The notes: generated by a model not told the origin, from the letters alone. A stretch of 64,000 nt of DNA from Hericium rajendrae (GCA_033439255.1 CM065884.1:1178001-1242000); one strand, 5' to 3'; positions 34,857-47,840 are shown, numbered from the stretch's first letter. Made by a program: numbers and translations.

Positions 34857-35662
34857 CTACGACTTCGCATAAGCCAAGTTTGCCAGTTTTCGAGATCATA
34901 CAATAAGTGACTTACGGTAGGTGTAAAGAACTGGGCTGGGGAAGCCAATGGCGTCGTCCATTATTTAGCACCCAGTGGTTGACGGCAATGCCACGCACGC
35001 TTTTATCCCGGTATAATGTCTTGGGAAAGAAGCTGATATTCTGGCCAAGAAGGTCAGGCGCGTCCCAAGAGTCCTGGGACGAATATTGGATACCCGGTCC
35101 AATGACTGCATCCTAATAAAGATAACTTCTCATGCCTCCTTCGCGCGAAGCCTCAACATATGGCACATACCGAGAGAAGTCGCAAATAATTCAATAGCTG
35201 ATAGACTTCATCCGGAGTTGAGTCTAATTCAGCGGCCACATGACGATCCGCGCATGCATGCTGGCCTCTGCTGGTGTACAGCAGCGTATGAAGGCGGCGC
35301 AAACACTTCTAACTTCAAAGTCATGGCCGTCAATGGCACAGATTGGGAACACTCATCTAATCAGGCATTGGTGATGGAAGAGTCGAGCATATTTCAATGC
35401 ATTAGTTGGTGAGTGCTTGAGTACTTGAGTGCTTGCTTGGACGCTTTCGGTCGCATCGCTAGTGGTTGGCTTACATAATGCTAGTAAAACAGAAGAGCAA
35501 GAGAAGGGCGTCACAGTACTTGTCCCGCTCTATTACCCCGTGGCAGCGCTCGACGAGCTCGTCCTCGTGCGCAGTACGTCCTCTGCAATGATGAGGTCTG
35601 AGAATCTTTGAATCCTGTCATACCCCGAAAGCACTTCTTTTGCCCATTACAGGACTTGAATC
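34857..35662. other. divergent intergenic 0.8 kb
   Basis: It lies between the start codons of the membrane protein and the monooxygenase. Open frames such as 35086-35412 have no recognisable domain. I see nothing else. Confidence 0.5.
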
Positions 35663-38048
35663 ATGAAGGTCGCAGTGATTGGAGCTGGCCCTGCCGGTTT
35701 AGTTACCTGCAAGACACTTTTGGAAGCAGCTACACCACAATTTCCTTTTGATCCTATCATTCTCGAGCAAGAAGATGACATCGGCGGTACCTTTAGATAT
35801 AGGTCTTATCAGGTCAGTTGTCAATATGCAATAGGATACTATGCTGACCTTTGTCGGAAAGAATGCGACCCTCGTGTCGTCAAAGCAGTTGACTTCGTTC
35901 TCTGACTTCCGCGTACCTCTGGATCACACGGATCATTTGACGCTGGAGGTGCGGAGCAGCGGTTTTTAAGTTTAGGGATTGCATGTTCAAACTTTCGACA
36001 TAGGAATATGTTGATTATCTCCGTGCCTATGCGAAACACTTCGGTGTCTGCAATAGGATCCAACTAGGATGTAAAGTACACAATATCTCACGCCATCCCG
36101 AAGGCGGCCACCTGGTCACCTTTCTTAGACGGTTCTCTGGTACATCGGACCCGAGCAATCTCGGTGAGTGCATCCGATAGCCGTATCAACCATCCATTCA
36201 GAGCTTATCTACCTTTACTGCCAGAGACACTTCATGTCGCTTATGTGGCCATCTGCACAGGGCTGCACGTGTCTCCCGCCGTGCCGGATATCCCTGGGAT
36301 CGAACATGTCCTTCATAATCACGAGGACGATTCGAGGCCTGCAGTATTCCATTCTGCCCAGTACAAGTCGCGCTCACAGCTTGCGGGTAGACGAGTCATG
36401 ATTCTTGGCACCGGCGAGACTGGGATGGACCTCGCTTACGAGTCCGCAAAGGCCGGTGCCAAAGAAGTGGTCCTGTGCTCCAGAGCCGGGTTAGCCAGAT
36501 CTTAGCAATCCCATGGTATCATCGACTGAATGCGCTTTGGCAGGTTTCTTTCTTTTCCTAAGATATTGGTAATTAGACTTACTTTATCTTGTTGTCATAT
36601 GCTCATTTGCTAATGTCCGCCGGACCAAAGAATGATTTCGAGGTGTTGGGCGTCAAATTCGAGTCCAAGAACCCGGTGCCCATAGACTCGTTAATCACTA
36701 ATCTTGCGGAAACAGCATATGTGGTCAGTCTAACATGTTTCATTTTTTAACGCGATCTTTGTTCAAATCGAGAACAGCATCCTTGGATTGCTTCGCTGCG
36801 CATCCGCTGGTTGTAAGCACATCGTCCGCTCATCTTGCCTTCTGTATTTGACACCGTGTCTGAAGCGTTTCGGACTTCGTTGTCAAAAGGGTCCTCTGGG
36901 TTCTATCAGGTACCCAGGCGGGATGCAATCAATGGGTCCATCCCGTCTTCTTGGGTTCACCATCCTTTGTTGATCGTTGTGGTACAGGTCGGTGAGCTGG
37001 AACCTGAGAGGCTCGGCCGTGCATATGTCTTCTTGAATAAGGTCTACCTTATTCTTTCGTCCACTGACCCTGTCCTAATCATGACATTCAGTCTCACAAA
37101 GCCATGCCTTACATCAATCGTCCATATCGCAATCGACCAGCTTATATGGATCGCATCTCCAGATATATCGACCCACCGGAGGACTTGCCGCCCGTTACGA
37201 ACTTTATTGTCGATCTCGCGCCATTCCCCTCGCACTTTCTCTCAAATGGCCGTGCTGTCTTTCCGATGTCGAAACGCAAGGATGCAATCAGGATGATAGG
37301 ACGTGACGTGCGTCCTGATACCGTAATCTATGCTACAGGCTATAAGCAAGAATTCCCTTTCTTCGACGAGGCGCATGGATACCCTCGCCCATCCGAAGCA
37401 GATATCAGGAACATTGCAAAGACCGGAGATGAGGACGTTGGCTTTATTGGTTTCGTTCGACCTGGAGTTGGTGCGTTTTATCAGGCGCATTTAAGGCTAC
37501 AACGATGACATTTCTGTTGCGTGTAGGTGCCATACCGCCTATCGCTGAGATGCAAGCATTCTTTTGGATATCTTTGATCAAAGGACAGATCAAGAAGCCT
37601 CTTACTCCAGCACACTATCACCTTCTCGTGAAGGAGACCGCCCGCATCAAGTATGGCGTTGATCACGGGGCGTATATGAGCACGCTTGCTAAAGACATTG
37701 GCGCTGCCCCCGGGCTCTGGGATCTATGGTGGAACTACGGCACCCATGTTCTGCTATGTTATTGGTACGTGCTGATGATTCATACCGAGCTCGAACAATA
37801 ACCCCGCGCTCCCCAGTTTTGGTGCGGCCTTCACTGCGTTTTACCGCCTGGTTGGTCCGTTTCGGACGAATAAAGTGGTGCCAGTCATCAAGATGGAATT
37901 GTGGGACACCATCACCAGGCGCGGCTTTCTGGGTAATTTGTTGATGGGGGTCATTCCCATGATATTTTATCTTGCTCTGAATGCAGTCGCATTCATGATG
38001 GAGAAGTCCCTGAAGTTACTCGGACTGCGCCATTTAGTACCGCTGTAG
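35663..38048 (+). CDS. Flavin-containing monooxygenase (FMO-like)
   Basis: FAD- and NADPH-dependent monooxygenase of the class B type. The N-terminal FAD fold shows VAVIGAGPAGLVTCKTLLE and LEQEDDIGGTF. Next come a SDFRVPLDHTDHLT block, HVAYVAICTGLHVSPAVPDI, the FMO-type FHSAQYKS segment and the NADPH fold VMILGTGETGMDLAYESA. Later exons carry NDFEVLGVKFESKNPVP, VTNFIVDLAPFP, DTVIYATGYKQEFPF and GFVRPGVGAIPPIAEMQ. The C-terminus adds hydrophobic segments (LLMGVIPMIFYLALNAVAF), suggesting membrane association. About twelve exons; the stop TAG is at 38046-38048. The substrate cannot be predicted. No biosynthetic cluster surrounds it. Confidence 0.88.
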
Positions 38049-38409
38049 TCACATTATTATCGTATCGTGTAGTCGTGTTGGAGAACTGCCCGTACTTAGA
38101 TGAATAGATCAGGTGTCCAATGAATATGTGTAAAATTTTGAGCCTATCGAAAGCTAGCGAACCATGATGGCAAGAGCTTGGCAAGAGCCTTGAAGCTTTT
38201 CGGTACCGACACCTGCGATTTCGAATCGAACGTTATTGCCATTGATCAGCGTCGATGCCGCGTGTTTCGTTGTTGTTTTGTCGACTTCCTCACTCTCGCC
38301 TGCACACTCACCACTGATGATCTAATTACCTCTCTTCATCTTACTCTGGAGCCGAAATCCTTCATATTCGCTCAAATCATACACAGGCGTATATCCGGCC
38401 AAAGATCTC
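38049..38409. other. intergenic between FMO and PAN2
   Basis: It holds the FMO 3' flank and the PAN2 promoter, both reading rightward. I see nothing else. Confidence 0.5.
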
Positions 38410-41400
38410 ATGTCTGCAGCGGCATATCGCCCGGCTGCTCCCATAACACTTCAGCGGGACATCGCTTCGCAGCCGATTACCGCGCTTTCCTTTGATCCAG
38501 TATCTGACACTCTCTGGTCTGGCACAAATACCGGAAATGTGACAGCATACTACACGCCGCAAGGTCTTCGCGGGGTGTGTTTTCCTGTCGGAGGAAGCCT
38601 GGCTGTAAAGAAACTGGTCGCCGATGAAAGCTTCGTTCGGGCTTGCGGTCTTGATAGCGAGGGTGTAGGTTCTTGGGGTAAAGGAGGTGTGAACAAATGG
38701 TATCATCGGTGAGTCGGTTAGCTCGTCTGTTCTCGTATAGTCGTAGCTGATGTTGGCTTCAGTACGCCTGCTGGGGGCGTAACGACTTTCTCCAACAACC
38801 TGAGTTCATCGAAAGCTCTGGCTATAGCTACAAGCTCGCTAGAACTCGTTCTGCTCAACTCGTCGACGGGTAGTGTCCTGCGACAGGCACCTTTGGTATC
38901 TACGGTCAATCACCTCCATTTCTCCCATTCTTTTCTGGTATCTGGGTCGTCAGACGGCTTCGTGCGCTGCCATGATCCACGGACAGGTCTTCGGCGTGAA
39001 GGAGGCGCAGAGAGCTCCGTCAGGGCTCATGCCAGTGAGATCCAAGGTCTCCAGACAAGTGGTAATTATCTCTACACCATCGGCTGGGGATTAAGGTAAA
39101 GATATCTTCTCTTGATAAGTCCTGTCTAAGAAAGATAATATCACTATCTAGACAAGCTCGGCCAGTCCCCGACCCTCTAGTCAAGATGTATGATCTGAGA
39201 ACAATGCGGCCTCTACCCCCAGTGCCATTCCCTGCTGGCCCGCAGTTCATCAATGTTCTTCCCAGACGTTCTTCAAGCATCGTCGTGACGTCTAACCAGG
39301 GCTTGATCAACATAGTCGATACGTCGAACCCTACTAACGCGAGCGAGTTCTACCAGGTAACTCCTATACTACATACACCACTTGCGTGCGTTTAACTCGT
39401 GATCCAGCTGGACAGTGCTGCCTATGTCAGCTCTGCGGCAGTATCTCCCACAGGCGTATATATGGCATTCGGCGATTCCGACGGGGTTATCCATCTCATG
39501 ACTGCAGCAGATGAGGGAGAAATTATTCCATTCAACGGCTTCGAGGGCCAGCCCATCGAATGGGCAAATACGGCCGAACCTCCTTCCGAGATCGAATGGA
39601 CTGATACGACGTGAGTTAGAATCGCAATCAATTGCCTTTAACCTCCAATTTTGATCTGTCGATTCTAGTCCCCTCAGCAGTATCGGTCTTCCGTATTACA
39701 ACACGCCGCTACTGTCAGCTTGGACGTCAAAATTTGAGCCTTTAGCTCAGTACTCCAATGCTCCTCAAAAAATCCCGCCCCAGGTGCTTAGCACGATGAA
39801 GTTCAACGATAACATAGCGTATGCGACACTGCCGAGAGAGCTTAAAGGCCGACGGAATATGGTCACAGCTATCCCTCGCAAGGATCAAGGACAATTTAGG
39901 AGCCGCAAATCTCGAACAACAAACGTAGGCATCATTCCCCGTTTTCTGTCCTATCCCTTCATTTTAATGGTCCGAAAATCTAGGCAGAGCGCGAGTCCGT
40001 GGAGATAATATACGATTCCAACGAGATCCCCCCTCGATACCGCAAAGTTGAGATAGAATACTCCAAATTTGGCGTGGAGGATTTCGACTTTGGGTAGGAA
40101 AAACAGAGGCTGTAAATCACATTTTCGCTCACCCCAATTCAGGTTCTACAACAAGACCGAGTATAGCGGCCTGGAAACCCACATTCTCAATTCTTATACC
40201 AATCCCCTTGTGCAGGTCATGCACTATATTGAGCCAATTAGGCGCCTTGCCAAGTCTCACATCACAACGAATTGTCCGCGCGAACATTGTTTGCTCTGCG
40301 AGCTTGGTTTTGTCGTCCGGATGCTTGAGGATGCAAAGGGCACCAATTGTCAAGCAAGCAACTTCTGCAAGACGGTGGGCGTTCTTGCGCAAGTGTAAGT
40401 TGTCGTGGGATGCGTGGCCAGTTTCATTCGTTAACAGTACACTTATCGCAGCATCTAATGCCATTGAGCTGGTTGATTACGGGCGCGATTCCGCTGATCT
40501 CGATCACGCCCACATGATCCAATCCTTTCATCGGTTCCTCATTGACCATCTGAGCTCTGAGGGAAACACATTTCCCCATAATCCTGTCCTTCTCCATTCA
40601 CCGGTTGCTGGTTCCAGCCCTTTGTCTCCAGCTGCCGCGCCAATCACCCAGCTTCTTGGACTTGATGGCAAGAACATCATTGTTTGCACGAATTGTAAGG
40701 CTGTCCGAGACAAGGAGAATATGACGCATATAATTGACCTGATCTATCCGCGGAAGGTATGTCAGCCTCCGTCGAGGAAACTTTTCATTTGCTAACTTAT
40801 AATTGTTCAGGGATTGGTTGGTGAATTCTCGGCGGGAAGCGACTTCGTGTCTATCGTGCACGCGTCCTTGGTTCGGCAGATGAGCCACAAGGCTACTTGT
40901 CAGACTTGCAAGCAGTTTTCTACTTTCGAATCACGACGTTCAATCCCAACGCGGGATTTACCTCCCGTTCTGGCGCTCAATGCCAATGTATTCAATGAGG
41001 AGAATTTAGACTATTGGCAAGATATCCGCAAACAAGCCTTCTTGCGTCCCAGGATAGAGCTTCGTGGTCAAAATAATGGCGCAGATGATCTACAAGCGGT
41101 CACTTACGAATTGCGCGTACGTAACGGTCTTGTTCATGAAAATCATCAGTTAATGGGCCGTTTGTCAGGCTATGGTCGTGAAAATCGTTGCAAAGGATAA
41201 GCGTTCTCATCTGGTAGCTATAATCAAAAGTACGCTTCTTCTCGTTCAGAGATAATGCCATCTCACCTTGTCCGACAGTCCCTGGTGACAAGCTTGGGCA
41301 CGAGTACACTAGTCCTTGGTTCCTCTTCAACGACTTCGTTGTGCAGAATATAACTGAGGAAGAAGCTCTCAGCTTCCCTGGTAAATGGAAGGTGGGATCT

Positions 41401-42744
41401 ACCGTGAATAGTATCATATACAACAGTCTCACCATCGATACTTCAGATCCCGTCCATTCTATATATGGAGCGCGGCGACCTGCGGGATACACTTGATTAT
41501 AGTGGTTTACCTGATACCATCGACACATCCATTCTAAGTCAGGATACATCAATCTCCATGTTAGTCCACTATCCAATAGCCCCGGTAGCCCCGACGTTTG
41601 CTGATATCTAGCGCAGACATCGCGACCCGAGTGTCATCAAGCACGAGCCATTGCAAGCCGACGAACTTCCACGGCCTGGCACCCTTGTCGCCATAGATGC
41701 AGAATTTGTCCAGATGCAGCAGGTCGGTTTGTTAATGTGTACATCTTGACAGAACCTCATCTTGGTGCACTCACAGGAGGAAATGGAGTATCGCTCAGAC
41801 GGGACAAAGAAAGTCCTGCGGCCAGCGCGACTGAGCCTTGCGCGTGTCTCGGTGCTCCGTGGAGACGGACCTAAGCAGGGCATTCCATTCATCGACGATC
41901 ATATCCATACCAGCGAAGTCATCGTGGATTATCTCACAGAGTTTTCTGGAATCAAATGTAGGCTCTTGTCGGATCTTTCATCAAAATCTCCAGTTCACAT
42001 ACTTTCTAGTCGGCGATCTCGACCCGCACACGTCTCCGTATACACTGACACCCTTGAAGCTGGTGTACAAGAAATTACGCCTGCTTGTGGATCGTGGATG
42101 TATCTTCATTGGTCACGGCCTCTCCAAAGATTTCCGCATTATCAGTATGTTCCTGTTCTCAAGCACAAAGCCATATAGGTACTGATACCGTGTTCCAGAT
42201 ATCTTCGTTCCGCCAGAGCAGGTTATCGATACCGTCGACTTGTATTTCCTGAAAGCACGGCAGCGCCGTCTCTCTCTGCGTTTCCTTTCATGGTTCGTAT
42301 TGGGCGAGACTATCCAAACCGACACGCATGACTCGATCGAGGATGCGCGTTCGGCGCTGATGCTCTACAAAGCCTACCATGAGTTTGAGGAGAAAGGCAC
42401 CTTTGATGAAAAACTGGAAGAGCTGTATCGCGAGGGTCGGAAATACGTAAGTCCTGGCCGAAACCTGCACTGAGTCACAGAATTAATCATCATACCAGAG
42501 CTGGAAACCACCCCCACTGCCGGGCGCGGCGGCAGCAGTTACCCCCGCCCCAACGCCGCCTGCACAAATGCCCGTCAACCACTTCGCGCTGATGCATGGC
42601 AACATCCTCCAGTCGAACCTCATGCAAGGCCCCTGGTCGGCACAGCCGTTGCCTCCGAACGTGCCGCCGAATTTCTTCGGACTTCCGCCGGCGAGCCAGT
42701 TTGACCATGCACGGGGAGGCCAGCGCGGGCCGTGGACGCGCTGA
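38410..42744 (+). CDS. PAN2: PAN2, catalytic subunit of the PAN2-PAN3 deadenylase
   Basis: Poly(A)-specific exonuclease that trims mRNA tails with PAN3. The start ATG at 38410 leads into the N-terminal WD40 propeller (ITALSFDPVSDTLWSGTNTG, LHFSHSFLVSGSSDGFVR, GPQFINVLPRRSS). A linker with YSGLETHILNSYTNPLVQVM precedes the catalytically dead ubiquitin-hydrolase domain (CPREHCLLCELGFVVRML, NCKAVRDKENMTHIIDLIYP, PWFLFNDFVVQNITEEEAL). The DEDD exonuclease follows: LVAIDAEFVQMQ (first Asp-Glu), KLRLLVDRGCIFIGHGLSKDF and DTHDSIEDARSALMLYKAY (His and last Asp). A Pro-rich tail ends at the TGA at 42742-42744. About twelve exons; splice phases are consistent wherever checked, including GKWK to IPSILYMERGDL. 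Confidence 0.96.
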
Positions 42745-43384
42745 AGATCTGTCGAGCGATATAATCAAAGTCGGTTTGCATATCATTATTTGTTTGTCCG
42801 TCTATCCATCGCTGTCTGTAGCTTGCTTTTGTTGTACCAATATCAAATGAACAACGCATCACGTTATAGTAAGATCTCTGCACCAAGTGAATACCTGGTT
42901 GCTTGGATTGAACGCTCTTGGTGAAGGTTTATATATCTGCTCTTGGCATTCTGTAAGTGCGTGTCCTGGACGCTGCACGAGCGTATGGGTCTCATGGTGG
43001 ACGCGGTTCCGAAGCACGTCGGCATGGGACAACACGCAATCATCCTAATTGTATATTTAGAATCTGTCTGGACACAAGATAAGTGGTTCTGATTGAAAAT
43101 ACAATATTTCGTGCCATGACCGGCGATTGCAATGGGCCAGTAGTCCCATCATACTGACTCCAGCATGAACACGTTAGTGCGCATAGCGTCTTTCCGCTCC
43201 TTGATGAAAATCCCATTATCTCTTTGTGATGTTGTAGACCTGCATGTATGGGAAAGTGCTGTCTTCATCCCACACGGGAACATTGGTCTGGGAAGCTGAA
43301 GCGCGGTGGCTTTGCGATTATCTGTGGCGATGAATATGCACCTCGAGGTATCCTGATATATTGTAAGTAGCGTCAACTATGCGA
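42745..43384. other. convergent intergenic 0.6 kb
   Basis: It lies between the stop codons of PAN2 and UNG1 and contains their 3' flanks. I see no gene or RNA in it. Confidence 0.5.
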
Positions 43385-44702
43385 TCAGTCATGCAGCGCC
43401 GCCCAATCGATGCCCTCCCCCGCGCCATACTTCTCCTCCAACCACTCATTCGCCCGCTTGAAATGCCCATTCCCGAAGAAGCCGCGATACGCCGACAGCG
43501 GCGACGGGTGCGCAGACCGGAGGACAAGATGCTTCGTCTGGCACGCACATATCAGCGGCCGGCGCGGGCGGGCGGGCGGGCAGCACAGCACGCACCTCGT
43601 CGATCCCGACCGCCTTGCACGTCTTCTGCGCGGGCAGCCCCCATGCGAAGAACACGACGCCGCGGGTCTCCGCGCGCTGCGCGACGGCGCGCAGCGCGGC
43701 GGTCGTGAGCTGCTCCCAGCCTTGGCGCGCGTGCGAGTTCGCCTTGTGCGCGCGGACGGTGAGCGTTGTGTTCAGGAAGAGCACGCCGCGCGTGCGAGCG
43801 GCGTCAGGTCGCTGTATGGAGATGGATGAATGTCATCTGGGGCGGATGGGCGGGCGACGCACCCGTGCGTGGGGATGCGGAAGGCGGGGATGTCGGTTTG
43901 GATCTGTTTGTAGATGTTCTTGAGAGAAGGCGGGGTTTGGTGGGCGGGAGGACGGAGAAAGCCAGGCCTGTGATGGATGCGTAAGGTTGATATAGGCAGG
44001 ATGAGAGGTCAGGATAGACGTACCGTGCGCTTGATTGACGTTGTGGTATGGGTCCTTTGGAGCGGTCTGTTAATATCTAGCACTTGCTTTGTATTGATGG
44101 ACGGATGTACCTGTCCTATGACGACGATCTTGACAGCATCAAGCGGCGTCAGTCGCGACCAGTTGTATATATCCTGCACTTCGCGGGCATAAGCCATAAG
44201 CCATGCTAAAACACGCAGCAGAAACGAGGGGACGCACAGGCCGGGAAGATCGTGTGCTCTTTGTGTTCGGCGATGAGGAACTGCTTCAGCTGCACATTCA
44301 TGCGCTGGTATCAGCCAGTAGTGGACGCGGAGCCAGGCCATCCACTGACTTTGCAAAAGTACGGTTTGGCGAACTCATCCTTGAGTGCCGCGTACCAGCT
44401 CGCGTGCATATAGTCATCCTCGAGATTCTTGAGCGCGTTCGTCGCATCTTTATGTCGCTTCAGCGACGACGACGACGACGGCTCATCGGGACTAAGGTAT
44501 AATTCACAACTTGTGCGCTAGACTACGGCTGGATATACACTCACCAGTCTGCGTCGCTCGCGCTTGGCTCGGCTGGGACTTGGACCGTCTTGTGCCTCTT
44601 CCGTGGAGGTGGAGATACACTGGACGACGTCCTCGAAGATTCAGCAGACGGCGCAGCCATCGACGCGATGAGCCTCCGTTTTGCCAGCTTCGAGGCCATC
44701 AT
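43385..44702 (-). CDS. UNG1: Uracil-DNA glycosylase, family 1
   Basis: Base-excision repair enzyme that removes uracil from DNA. The N-terminus ([16 protein letters not shown], basic and Ser/Pro-rich with RKRHKT) fits nuclear and mitochondrial targeting. The fold shows [28 protein letters not shown] leading into the water-activating loop QDPYH, then [49 protein letters not shown] and the leucine loop [13 protein letters not shown] with the catalytic His. The C-terminus ends GIDWAALHD at 43385. About seven exons. The start is an ATG-ATG pair at 44697-44702; the upstream one is used here. One ACGCGT box lies 56 bp upstream. It is divergent from the U6 gene. Confidence 0.94.
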
Positions 44703-44847
44703 GAGGCCCAACGAACTTGTCGAATCGTCGATGTTGAGTAGCGGAATCAGACCCGCGACGCGTCTGACAGCCGAGTGGCGCGACACCCGCCGCCTGCAGA
44801 AAATGCAAAAGTTCTTGCCCGCCCTTCCAAATGGGGCAACTACTAAT
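44703..44847. promoter_or_regulatory. shared upstream region of UNG1 (-) and U6 snRNA (+), with one MCB-type box
   Basis: 145 bp separate the UNG1 start codon from the U6 5' end. ACGCGT, the MBF/MCB element of fungal G1/S genes, lies at 44758-44763. A clear TATA box about 25-30 bp upstream of U6 is not seen. The pairing implies a Pol II and a Pol III unit back to back. Confidence 0.6.
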
Positions 44848-44871
44848 GTCCCCTTCGGGGTGACATACGAA

Positions 44872-44902
<31 letters not shown>

Positions 44903-44974
44903 GGCCCCTGCACAAGGATGACACGCTTTCCCAGAGTGGTAGACCTACGGGTCTCAATATTTATTTTCCTTTTT
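44848..44974 (+). ncRNA. U6: U6 spliceosomal snRNA
   Basis: The core is an unmistakable U6: the ACAGAGA box at 44886-44892, the AGC triad at 44898-44900, then the internal stem-loop ATGGCCCCTGCACAAGGATG and ACAC. The 5' end folds as a UUCG-capped hairpin (GTC-CCC-TTCG-GGG-GAC, 44848-44864, with one bulged T). No intron interrupts the core, unlike some basidiomycete U6 genes. Downstream, AGACC-TACG-GGTCT (44941-44954) forms a perfect second hairpin. T runs at 44964-44967 and 44970-44974 are Pol III terminators and place the 3' end there. The 120-127 nt transcript is a little longer than the usual 100-110 nt. Confidence 0.93.
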
Positions 44975-45285
44975 GCCTCTTGCATGGATTAATAGCATGG
45001 ACGATAGGACTGGCGAGACTGCTTCGCAGTGCATCAACAGTTTCATTGGTTTCATGCATGGGGGCTTCAGGCTGAACAAACGGCAACATTTTATCGCTCG
45101 CGTCAACTCTCAGAAACTGACCGGAAATTCAGATTCCAGGGTACCTCCCCGCTCGCAATAATTAATCACTGTATTTGTAGGATGCATGCAACTCGTCAAT
45201 ATAGTACATGGAACACCACTATTTATCGGCCCCAAAATCCAAGAAACCTCATCACCTCCATTAACCACATCGTGAAAATATCTAT
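44975..45285. other. intergenic between U6 and the transporter gene
   Basis: It is A/T-richer DNA after the U6 terminator and before the transporter stop codon. I see no gene in it. Confidence 0.5.
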
Positions 45286-47840
45286 TTACGGCCGAACACG
45301 ACTCCGGCTCCGGCTACGCGCACGCGTGATCGCAGGCGGGACGACGTCGAACCCGCTCTGGCCCAGGTCAACCGGGAGCTCTGCGGTCTCTTCGAGCTCC
45401 TGCTCGAGCTCCTCGGGGAGCAGCGGCGCGGTGAGCGTCTCGTCCGAATCGACCTCCTCCTCGGCGTGCAGCGACGGCGTGCCCTCGACCGCGGGCCAGA
45501 GGAACTTCGGCGGATTCACGAGGTTGTTGAAGAGGAACTGCGTGCGGGTCAGCAGGGAGGAGGAAAAAGTAGGAGGAAGGGAGGGGGACGCACGGTGCCG
45601 TAGACGAGCAGGCCGAAGCCCACGACCTGCAGGAGCGAAATCGGCCAGACGAGGAATTCCCACCCGAGCCCCAGGCTGACGAGCCAGATGACGAGCGTGC
45701 GGCATGTGTCCGTGAGGCTGCGTGCTGTCGCGCTGACGTGCCGCGTGACGCTGAGCCCGAAGAAGTTGAACAACGCGATGGAAAGCGCGATGACGAGGCC
45801 GGACCAGAGCACCGTAGGCGTGTAGAGCAGCTGGCGCAGGCCGCGCGGGAGATCTATCCATGGCGCGGCGGGGGAGGAAGGCGAGACGGGGAGGAGCGGG
45901 AGCAGGGGCATCAGCACGAGGATGGAGAGCGTGCCGAAGAGGCCTTCATAGCCGACGGCGATTGAGGGGCGGGACGGTATAGCGCGAGAGGAGCTTCTCT
46001 TCGACGACGAACTGGGTCGCGGTGCTGAGGGGGCGGTTGTTAGCTGGGGTTGGATCGTGTCACGAATAATGGCTCACAAAATCTGGGCGAAAAGGATGAA
46101 GAATACACCTGCACAGAAAAGGACGACGCGTTGGTTGCGGTCGGCATGCTAAGTAGGAGAGAAACCTTACCGACAAGCACTTTCGTCGCCTCGGGCTGCT
46201 CTATCGGCTCTCCAACCGGGCCGTCTTCATTGCGGACATCGAGCGTCAGGAAAGTTGCGATGTTCGCAACCACGCCATCTTTGTGCAACGTATCCTTGAT
46301 GAGCGACCCGCTGAACCCGACAAGCGAAACGCCCGCCATGACGGTGATGAGCGAGAGCCATCTGCAGATCACCCACAATCAGCACTTCTACATGGAATTG
46401 GCGGAAGAGGGATAGTACGTACTGGTATAACCACAGCCTTCGGTGAAGGAACATCACGGAAAGGATGCCGACGAACAAAACGAGTGCGCCGCGCGTCATT
46501 TGGTAGATCGATACTGGGGTGTAGAGCAGGCCGATGTTCATGAGCTGTGTCATAGGACATGGTCAGCCTTGCACTCAAATGATTGATACTGAATAGTCAG
46601 AACGCTCGGAAACAGAAGATGGCGCAAGCTAGCCTGGATTGAACGGTTCCATGAAAGGCAGATTTGCGCATGAGACTGCGCATGACATCCGGGCGGTGTG
46701 TAAAGGTAGATTGGCATTTACCTCTGCGGATGGAAAACCGCCCGGCAGCAGCGTAAATGGCGATATCCACATGGTTGGCGTCGAGCGCTGAAGTATAAAA
46801 AGAAAAAGAAGCGCAGGAAGAAGACCGAGTGTCCCGAGATGCAAAGATTCCCGTGCGCCAGAACTACCCTGCATCTGGATTCGCGCCTCTCGATCCGCGT
46901 GTTTTCAAAGTGCAGATGAGACATCCTTCAATTCGATCATGCACTCGCGCGCAAGAACTGATGCATCCCTGCGACGTGACCCTGTCCGACACAGAAAGCA
47001 ACTCACCGTTGTTCCCGTCAGATCGCACAGCGCGGGCAGCCAGAGCAACAGAACCCGCCAACCTGTGAGGTGTAACGGCGCTGGCTTCGGTTCGTCTTCG
47101 TTATCAACATATACTTCGGCGGCCGCGGCCGCGTCTATATCAGTGTCGGAGTCGGCAGGAAGCTGAACGGGGGATGCGCGACTTCGGGTCGAGATGTAGT
47201 TGTATAGGACGGGAAGGAAGCCTGATGGGGAGAGAAGCGTTAGCTCGATTTCCACGTGGTTGCCATGCGAGGCTAAAAGGTCATGGATGGACGGGTAAGG
47301 CGGAATTGGAGCTCGGAAGATGCAAATGCATGTTCCGAGCAGAAACGCCGGGGGTCAAGAACGGACTAGCGTAGATACGAGCGACAGCGATTGGCCGGCC
47401 GGGGAACACGTAGCCGCAAGGACAAGTGGTGGGAGGCGGGATGAAAAGGAAAGGGAATGAACAAGGAGGAAATGACATACAGAGCATCTCTCCGACTACC
47501 ACGGGGCGAGCAGGAAGTGAGCCGAGTTATGGGGCAGGCGGGGTGATGTGTACGCACGAAACATCTGGAGGGTTTGCCACACCGGCTGTTCATACAGCTG
47601 ATGGTGGGACGGGTTGGGATCGTCGCAGTTCTCGACGCATTGCATGTCCTGGCGGTGCGGGTGGGTTAAGGAAGTGGGTCAAGCGTGACGCGGAAGCAAA
47701 TCTACCTGATACTTGCTCCATAGCGAGTTGCATGCTCCCTAGGAAAGAGGATGGGCAGAGGATAGGAATTGGAAATAAAGGAGACATACGGTGAGGATCA
47801 TGCCCCCAATGAGGATGGGGACATAGAATGATGAAGGCAT
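45286..47840 (-). CDS. SLC35F6-like membrane transporter (DMT superfamily)
   Basis: Ten-helix drug/metabolite-transporter fold protein related to human SLC35F6 and yeast/plant homologues. The start ATG at 47838-47840 gives PSSFYVPILIGGMILT, then NSLWSKYQ and DMQCVENC, the signature of this family. LPALCDLTGTT is followed by MNIGLLYTPVSIYQMTRGAL and VLFVGILSVMFLHRRLWLYQ, the most conserved stretch, then WLSLITVMAGVSLVGFSGS and VFFILFAQI with FVVEEKLLSRY. The last helices include VLWSGLVIALSIALFNFFG and VGFGLLVYGT. The tail after FLFNNLVNPPKFLWP is acidic and then Arg/Ser-rich. About nine exons. It probably sits in a lysosome/vacuole or Golgi membrane; the substrate is unknown. Confidence 0.85.

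Noticed and set aside
44541-44957. Longer N-terminus for UNG1 reaching upstream of 44702
   Set aside because: The extension would translate through the U6 snRNA gene on the opposite strand; the ATG-ATG at 44697-44702 is the natural start.
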